Assembly (NCBI GenBank): GCA_045577635.1
Contig: JAZNIS010000098.1
Location: 1-27,296, forward strand
Reading direction: 5' to 3'
DNA: 27,296 bases
DNA from: UBA6345 sp045577635
GTDB taxonomy: Bacteria; Bacillota; Clostridia; Christensenellales; UBA1242
Made by a program: the position numbers and the translations under genes. Under the pieces are notes generated by a model. It worked only from the letters and a program-made list of their open reading frames with translations, had not been told where the DNA came from and did no database searches. Shown here in pieces: positions 23,062 through 27,296 of the stretch (its first letter is position 1; the number at the start of each line of letters is the position of its first letter).

Positions 23062-24750
23062 ATGGAAGTTAAAATTACTATTGACGGAAAACAATTTGTG
23101 GCAGATAGTAGCGAAACAATTTTAACCGTTGCTAGAAAAAACGGTTTAGAAATTCCTACCCTATGCTATTTAAAAGATGTTAATGAACCTGCAAGTTGTC
23201 GTGTTTGTGTTGTTGAAGTTGAAGGTATGAGAAACCTAGTAACTTCTTGCTCAACAAAAGTTAAAGACGGCATGGTTGTTAAAACAAACACTCCAAAAGT
23301 TTTGTTAGCTAGAAAAACTGCTATTGAGCTATTAGTTTCTAATCATAATAAAAACTGCTTAAATTGCAGCAAAAATTTAAAATGTAGTTTACAAAAGCTT
23401 TGTGAACAATATCATTGTGACACCGAAAAATATGCTGGTGAATGTGTTACAGCCGAACCTGATAGTTCAAACCATGCAATTGTTAGAGATGTTAGCAAAT
23501 GCATTTTATGTGGCAAATGTGTTGCAGTTTGTTCTAAAAAACAAGGTTGTGCAGCTATTAGCAAAATCAATCGTGGTTTTGAAACAAAAATTGGAACAGC
23601 TTTTGATAAACCACTTCAAGAAAGTAGTTGTGTTGGCTGTGGACAATGTGTGTTAGTTTGTCCAACAGGAGCTTTAACACAAAAAAGTGATTTAAACAAA
23701 GTTTTAAACATTTTAGCAAAAGATGATGTTATTAAAGTTGCACAAGTTGCTCCTGCCGTTAGAGTTTCACTTGCCGAAGAATTTGGTGAAGAAATTGGAA
23801 CTTTTGCAGAAGGCAGAATGGTTACAGCATTAAAAGATTGTGGATTTGATTATGTTTTTGATGTTAATATGGGAGCCGATTTTACAGTTGTTGAAGAAGC
23901 TAACGAATTATTATCAAAACTTAAAGACAGCAAAAATTTACCACTATTTACAAGCTGCTGCCCTGCTTGGTTTAACTTTGCACAAAAAGAATATCCTGAA
24001 TTTGAACATAATTTATCAACAACAAAATCTCCAAACGAAATGCTTGGTAGTTTAGTTAAATATTTCTTTGAACAACAAGGTAAAAAGGTTGAAATTGTTT
24101 CAGTTATGCCTTGCACAGCTAAAAAGAGAGAAATTATTGCTAGGGGCACAATTGATGCAAGCATTACAACAAGAGAACTTGGTGATTTAATTAAATTAAA
24201 AGGTATTAACTTTAAAGAACTTACCGATAGCAAATTTGATGACCCATTTGGAGAATATACCGGTGCTGGTTTAATTTTTGGTGTTACAGGTGGTGTAACC
24301 GAAGCAGCTTTAAGATATGCTGTTTACAAACTAACAGGTAAAAAACAAGATATTATTGAAGCTGTTAGATATTCTAACGGTGTTAAAGAAGTTGAAGTTT
24401 CAGTTGGTGATAAAAAATTAAGTTTAGCAATTATTCATGGTTTGGCTAATGCTCCAAAAGTTTTAGATGCAATTAAAAAAGGTGAAAAACATTATGACTT
24501 TATTGAAGTAATGGCTTGTCCTGGTGGTTGCATTAACGGTGGTGGACAAAGCTTTGTTAATTACGATAAAGTTTCAGTTAACGATGTTATTGCTGCCCGT
24601 AGTAAAGCTATTTACAAAGCAGATGGCGATATGAAATTTAAAAACACCGATGATAATGCAGGGGTTAAAAAGATTTATGAAGAAGTTTTAAAGAATGACC
24701 ACGAACTAATTCATAAATTATTCCACTACACCGAAACAAAATTTGATTAA
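23062..24750 (+). CDS. hydA: Catalytic [FeFe]-hydrogenase subunit (HydA/HndD)
   Basis: 562 residues. The electron-relay module has a plant-type [2Fe-2S] domain (C35, C46, C49, C63), a His-Cys3 4Fe-4S site (H95, C99, C102, C108) and a 2x[4Fe-4S] ferredoxin (C147/150/153/157 and C190/193/196/200). The H-cluster domain has all three signatures: TSCCPAW (297-303), MPCTAKKRE (349-357) and MACPGGCINGGG (484-495). The putative H-cluster ligands are therefore C300, C351, C486 and C490, and the proton-transfer Cys C299 is kept, so the enzyme should be active. The short C-terminal segment after ~510 matches the hydrogenase small-subunit-like tail. Group A, soluble, cytoplasmic: it evolves or oxidises H2. 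AAGGAG (23050-23055) lies inside the end of hydB and only 3 nt separate stop and start, indicating tight coupling. No maturation genes (hydE, hydF, hydG) are in the window. Confidence 0.95.
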   Translation: MEVKITIDGKQFVADSSETILTVARKNGLEIPTLCYLKDVNEPASCRVCVVEVEGMRNLVTSCSTKVKDGMVVKTNTPKVLLARKTAIELLVSNHNKNCLNCSKNLKCSLQKLCEQYHCDTEKYAGECVTAEPDSSNHAIVRDVSKCILCGKCVAVCSKKQGCAAISKINRGFETKIGTAFDKPLQESSCVGCGQCVLVCPTGALTQKSDLNKVLNILAKDDVIKVAQVAPAVRVSLAEEFGEEIGTFAEGRMVTALKDCGFDYVFDVNMGADFTVVEEANELLSKLKDSKNLPLFTSCCPAWFNFAQKEYPEFEHNLSTTKSPNEMLGSLVKYFFEQQGKKVEIVSVMPCTAKKREIIARGTIDASITTRELGDLIKLKGINFKELTDSKFDDPFGEYTGAGLIFGVTGGVTEAALRYAVYKLTGKKQDIIEAVRYSNGVKEVEVSVGDKKLSLAIIHGLANAPKVLDAIKKGEKHYDFIEVMACPGGCINGGGQSFVNYDKVSVNDVIAARSKAIYKADGDMKFKNTDDNAGVKKIYEEVLKNDHELIHKLFHYTETKFD

Positions 24751-24762
24751 TGGATTTTTACA

Positions 24763-25098
24763 GTGAAAGGATTAATTATTAAAGAACCTTGGATTAGCTA
24801 CATTTTAAACGGTGAAAAGTGTTGGGAAATTAGAGGTTCTAAAACCAACATTAGGGGGAAAATTGAACTAATAAGAAGTGGAAGTGGTTTGGTGGTTGGA
24901 AGTTGTGAAATTATAGATTGTAAAGAATTAACTTTAACTGACTATAAAAACAACATTAAAAACCATAAGATTGAAAACATACAAACCCTACCCTATAATA
25001 AAACATATGCTTGGATTTTATCTAACCCACAAAAATATGAAACACCTAAAAAATATAAACACCCAAACGGTGCAATTATCTGGGTAAATTTAAATTAA
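24763..25098 (+). CDS. ASCH-domain protein, last gene of the hydrogenase transcription unit
   Basis: 111 residues from a GTG, 12 nt after the hydA stop. No upstream in-frame start is possible and GGAT at 24752-24755 is the only, weak, ribosome site. The whole protein is an ASCH domain (PUA-like beta-barrel): it opens with the hallmark IKEPWISYILNGEKCWEIRG, where the 'G(x)K..E.R' element forms the nucleic-acid-binding cleft, and continues with GLVVGSCEIIDCKEL and WILSNPQKYETP. The ASCH superfamily is linked to RNA binding and, in E. coli YqfB, to N4-acetylcytidine hydrolysis; which applies here is unknown. No promoter or terminator separates it from hydA, so it should be co-transcribed at lower translation efficiency. 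A functional link with hydrogenase is not established. Confidence 0.8.
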   Translation: MKGLIIKEPWISYILNGEKCWEIRGSKTNIRGKIELIRSGSGLVVGSCEIIDCKELTLTDYKNNIKNHKIENIQTLPYNKTYAWILSNPQKYETPKKYKHPNGAIIWVNLN

Positions 25099-25104
25099 AA
25101 AAAT

Positions 25105-25142
25105 AAAAAGAACTTTATTTTAATAAATAAGGTTCTTTTTTT
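25105..25142 (+). terminator. Terminator of the hydrogenase/ASCH operon
   Basis: AAAAAGAAC (25105-25113) pairs with GTTCTTTTT (25132-25140). Inner TTATTT/AAATAA pairing extends the stem, and T residues follow. Confidence 0.85.
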
Positions 25143-25194
25143 ATAAGTATAAATAATTTATGATTAATTTATTTTTATAATTTACCCATTGTGA

Positions 25195-25200
25195 TATAAT
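25195..25200 (+). promoter_or_regulatory. Extended -10 of the restriction-modification operon
   Basis: TGATATAAT with TATAAT at 25195-25200 and TG one base upstream. No convincing -35 is present. It lies 23 nt before the ATG at 25224, preceded by the terminator of the hydrogenase operon. Confidence 0.65.
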
Positions 25201-25223
25201 CTATTTATAAAAAGGAGAAGAAT

Positions 25224-26273
25224 ATGATTAAAGCAGCATCGCTTTTTAGTAATGTAGGAATAGCTGAAACATATTTAAAAAAATATGGTATTGAAGTTGT
25301 TGTTGCAAATGAACTATTAAAAGATAGAGCAAAATTTTATAAACATTTATATCCTGAAACAAATATGATTACAGGCGACATTACTAATCCAGAAATTTTT
25401 TCTGCTGTTGTTTCTGCTTCTCTTAAAGAAAAAATTGACTTTGTTATTGCAACTCCACCATGTCAAGGAATGAGTGTTGCAGGAAAAATGAACGAGTCAG
25501 ACCCCAGAAATTCACTAATAATTAAAGCTGTTGAATTTATAAAACAAACACAACCTAGTAATGCAATAATTGAAAATGTTCCAACAATGTTAAAAACATA
25601 TATTGTTGTCAACGATAAAAAAATATTAATTAAAGATTACATTATTCAAGAATTGGGAAAAGAATATAATATCACATTTAATATTCTCAATGCCGCAGAT
25701 TATGGAACCCCACAAGTCCGTAAAAGAGCAATAACCTTGCTTACTAAAAATGGAACTTGGGAATTACCACCAAAACAACCTTTAATTACGGTTAGAGCAG
25801 CAATTGGAAATCTTCCATCACTAGAATCAAATCAAAAGAGTGATTTAAAGTTTCATTATGCTCCAAAACATTGTGATAATCACATTTTATGGATGAAACA
25901 CACTCCAACAGGAAAAACAGCATTTAACAATGAAATATATTTTCCACAAAAAGCCGACGGAACTAGAATTAAGGGTTTTGCCACAACTTACAAACGCATG
26001 GATTGGGATAAACCTGCACCAACAGTAACAATGTGCAACGGTGCCATATCTTCACAAAATAATGTTCACCCTGGAAGACCGCTTCCTGACGGAACTTATT
26101 CAGATGCAAGAGTTTTAACTTTGTTAGAATTATTTAGAATAATGGGATTACCTGATGATTGGAATGTTCCAGAATGGGCATCGGATAACCTAATAAGAAA
26201 AGTCATAGGAGAAGGTATTCCACCTCATTTAATTGAGGCTATAATATCCACAATGCCAAAAAACAAAAAATAA
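25224..26273 (+). CDS. DNA (cytosine-5-)-methyltransferase of a type II restriction-modification system
   Basis: 349 residues, normal for m5C methyltransferases. The ordered motifs are visible. Motif I is SLFSNVG (6-12), where the usual FSGxG has Asn at position 10. Motif IV is TPPCQGMS with catalytic C80. Motif VI is ENVP (117-120) and motif VIII is QVRKR (164-168). Motif IX is around KRMDWDKPAPTVT (257-269) and motif X is GEGIPPHLIEAI (329-340). The target-recognition region between VIII and IX (~185-255) is short and I cannot read a recognition sequence from it. AAGGAG (25212-25217) lies 6 nt before ATG. The endonuclease gene follows after 11 nt, so the methyltransferase is translated first, as expected for protecting the host. 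It transfers a methyl group from S-adenosylmethionine to C5 of cytosine in DNA. Confidence 0.92.
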   Translation: MIKAASLFSNVGIAETYLKKYGIEVVVANELLKDRAKFYKHLYPETNMITGDITNPEIFSAVVSASLKEKIDFVIATPPCQGMSVAGKMNESDPRNSLIIKAVEFIKQTQPSNAIIENVPTMLKTYIVVNDKKILIKDYIIQELGKEYNITFNILNAADYGTPQVRKRAITLLTKNGTWELPPKQPLITVRAAIGNLPSLESNQKSDLKFHYAPKHCDNHILWMKHTPTGKTAFNNEIYFPQKADGTRIKGFATTYKRMDWDKPAPTVTMCNGAISSQNNVHPGRPLPDGTYSDARVLTLLELFRIMGLPDDWNVPEWASDNLIRKVIGEGIPPHLIEAIISTMPKNKK

Positions 26274-26284
26274 AGGGATTAAAA

Positions 26285-27202
26285 ATGTCAATACGCTTAG
26301 ATGAGATGACAATTAATGAAGTAGAAAATTACTACAAAACAATGTTTAACAACATCCTCACAGAAGATGAATTTGAGAAAATTTCTACTAAATACAAAGA
26401 AAAATACGACGAAGTATATAACTATCATTATACCCATCACTTTAAAGTAAATGGTGACATGGGTAGAGGCTTTAAATACATATTAGCTATTTTATATGGC
26501 TGGTATATAGAAGAACTTATTTTTATCTTAATTAAAAAGAACAATTCAGTTAAAGAAATTTCTTATTCTGGTAACGATTCCGAACATAATTTTATTTTTG
26601 ATAATGAAAGTAAACTTATAAAAATAGCCGGAGAAAAAACTACAAACCCCGATTTTTTAATAACTCTAAAAAATGGACATCAATTTTTTATTGAATTAAA
26701 AACTGCCGCAGCAGGAATTTTTACAATAAAGAAAGGAAATGTAATGCAACTTTATAAAACAGTTGCAACAACACGAATTTATAGCATTATATTAATGATT
26801 GATATTGTTAATGGACTATACGAATTTAAAGATTTAAATTATTTTGAAACTTTACACCCATTTGTTAATCAACGCATGGAAGGTCAACTATGTTATAATT
26901 TCCCTACCCCTACAAAACCATTTTCAAACTTAACAAAAGAAAACTTTTTATCTGAATATAATGATAAAATATTTAAAAACAATATTGTATTTAAATATAC
27001 CATTTTAGAAATGGCAAAAAATAAAAATAATAGAGAATTATTAAAAATTGCAAAAAATAAACTTGCAATAGAAAATAAAAAAGAAGAATTAAAATTTCAA
27101 ATCGACACCTATTCAGAAGAAATAAAAAAACTTATTAATAATTGTCCAAGGTCAGAACAATTAACATGGGAAGAATTATTTAGCTTATTAAAAGACCAAT
27201 AA
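26285..27202 (+). CDS. Probable type II restriction endonuclease, PD-(D/E)xK fold
   Basis: 305 residues. The catalytic motif is legible: NPDFLITLKNGHQFFIELKT, giving P122-D123 and E137-x-K139, with a Gly-Glu (GEK, ~116-118) just before. The N-terminal ~85 residues are helical with an aromatic/His cluster (YNYHYTHHF). The C-terminal part (~240-290) is Lys-rich and probably a helical/coiled-coil segment. It directly follows the m5C methyltransferase by 11 nt, and its ribosome site AAAGGGA overlaps the methyltransferase stop, so the pair is one operon. I do not recognise the specific endonuclease family, so the cut site is unknown. It would cleave unmethylated copies of the sequence protected by its partner. 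The frame is intact, with no sign of decay. Confidence 0.85.
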   Translation: MSIRLDEMTINEVENYYKTMFNNILTEDEFEKISTKYKEKYDEVYNYHYTHHFKVNGDMGRGFKYILAILYGWYIEELIFILIKKNNSVKEISYSGNDSEHNFIFDNESKLIKIAGEKTTNPDFLITLKNGHQFFIELKTAAAGIFTIKKGNVMQLYKTVATTRIYSIILMIDIVNGLYEFKDLNYFETLHPFVNQRMEGQLCYNFPTPTKPFSNLTKENFLSEYNDKIFKNNIVFKYTILEMAKNKNNRELLKIAKNKLAIENKKEELKFQIDTYSEEIKKLINNCPRSEQLTWEELFSLLKDQ

Positions 27203-27225
27203 AAAACAGCACACTGCTGTTTTTT
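27201..27225 (+). terminator. Terminator of the restriction-modification operon
   Basis: AAAAAACAGCA (27201-27211) pairs perfectly with TGCTGTTTTTT (27215-27225) around a CAC loop. It begins within the stop codon of the endonuclease gene. Confidence 0.9.
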
Positions 27226-27252
27226 ATTTCATACAAATAATTTATGATTAGA

Positions 27253-27281
27253 TTGATTTTTTGTGTATTACATGCTATACT
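27253..27281 (+). promoter_or_regulatory. Promoter for a gene or RNA beyond the right edge
   Basis: TTGATT (27253-27258), a 17-bp spacer and TATACT (27276-27281), with an extended TG one base before the -10. The same TGCTATACT block occurs before the ABC/FtsX gene at 16725. The transcribed unit lies outside the window. Confidence 0.65.
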
Positions 27282-27296
27282 ATCCTTGCTTTTAAA

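Noticed and set aside
24750..24782. Ten-codon ORF overlapping the hydA stop (TAATG)
   Set aside because: It is too short to support, is in another frame from the ASCH gene and overlaps its start; at most it could affect re-initiation.

Overview
The window is AT-rich (low GC, judged by eye) and densely coded, with TAA-only stop codons, AAGGAG-type ribosome binding sites and sigma-70-like promoters, several with an extended -10 (TGnTATAAT). Genes for a trimeric NAD(H)-linked [FeFe] hydrogenase, an Fe-S/flavin ene-reductase of the anaerobic BaiCD/enoate reductase type, InlB-type repeats in a surface protein and lipobox lipoproteins point to a strictly anaerobic, fermentative, low-GC Bacillota, most likely an uncultured gut Clostridia-type lineage. 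No rRNA, tRNA, CRISPR array or transposase is visible.

Layout. 1-3592: the 3' part of a very large, Asn-rich secreted protein built from degenerate ~200-residue repeats and ending in two InlB-type repeats. 3770-4396: a small two-helix membrane protein behind a perfect consensus promoter. 4397-4849: a gene-free stretch with three diverged copies of a dispersed repeat (core GAGCGAAGCGAA) and a terminator. 4850-11684 (minus strand): a four-gene set transcribed right to left, comprising a multi-pass membrane domain fused to an ABC ATPase, a ~12-helix ABC permease, a one-helix anchored extracellular protein and a lipoprotein with an Ig-like domain plus a probable beta-helix. An inverted repeat lies over the likely promoter. 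11971-14569 (minus): a small membrane protein and an old-yellow-enzyme-family oxidoreductase. 14738-16042: an unknown protein paired with a PP2C-like phosphatase. 16120-16581 (minus): a GNAT acetyltransferase. 16725-19394: a single-chain MacB-like ABC ATPase/FtsX permease. 19544-20542: a GalE-like sugar-nucleotide epimerase. 20698-25098: the hydrogenase operon (NuoE-like, NuoF-like and catalytic subunits) followed at 12 nt by an ASCH-domain protein. 25224-27202: a type II restriction-modification pair (C5 cytosine methyltransferase plus PD-(D/E)xK endonuclease). The right edge carries a promoter for a gene outside the window.

How the parts work together. The hydrogenase subunits should form a soluble flavin/Fe-S complex coupling NAD(P)H and ferredoxin to H2, which fits fermentation. 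The four-gene minus-strand set is the best candidate for an undescribed system: an ABC machine whose ATPase is covalently joined to a YwaF/TMEM164-like membrane domain, co-transcribed with two extracytoplasmic proteins. Its substrate cannot be read from sequence. The methyltransferase/endonuclease pair looks like a complete defence module with unknown recognition sequence.
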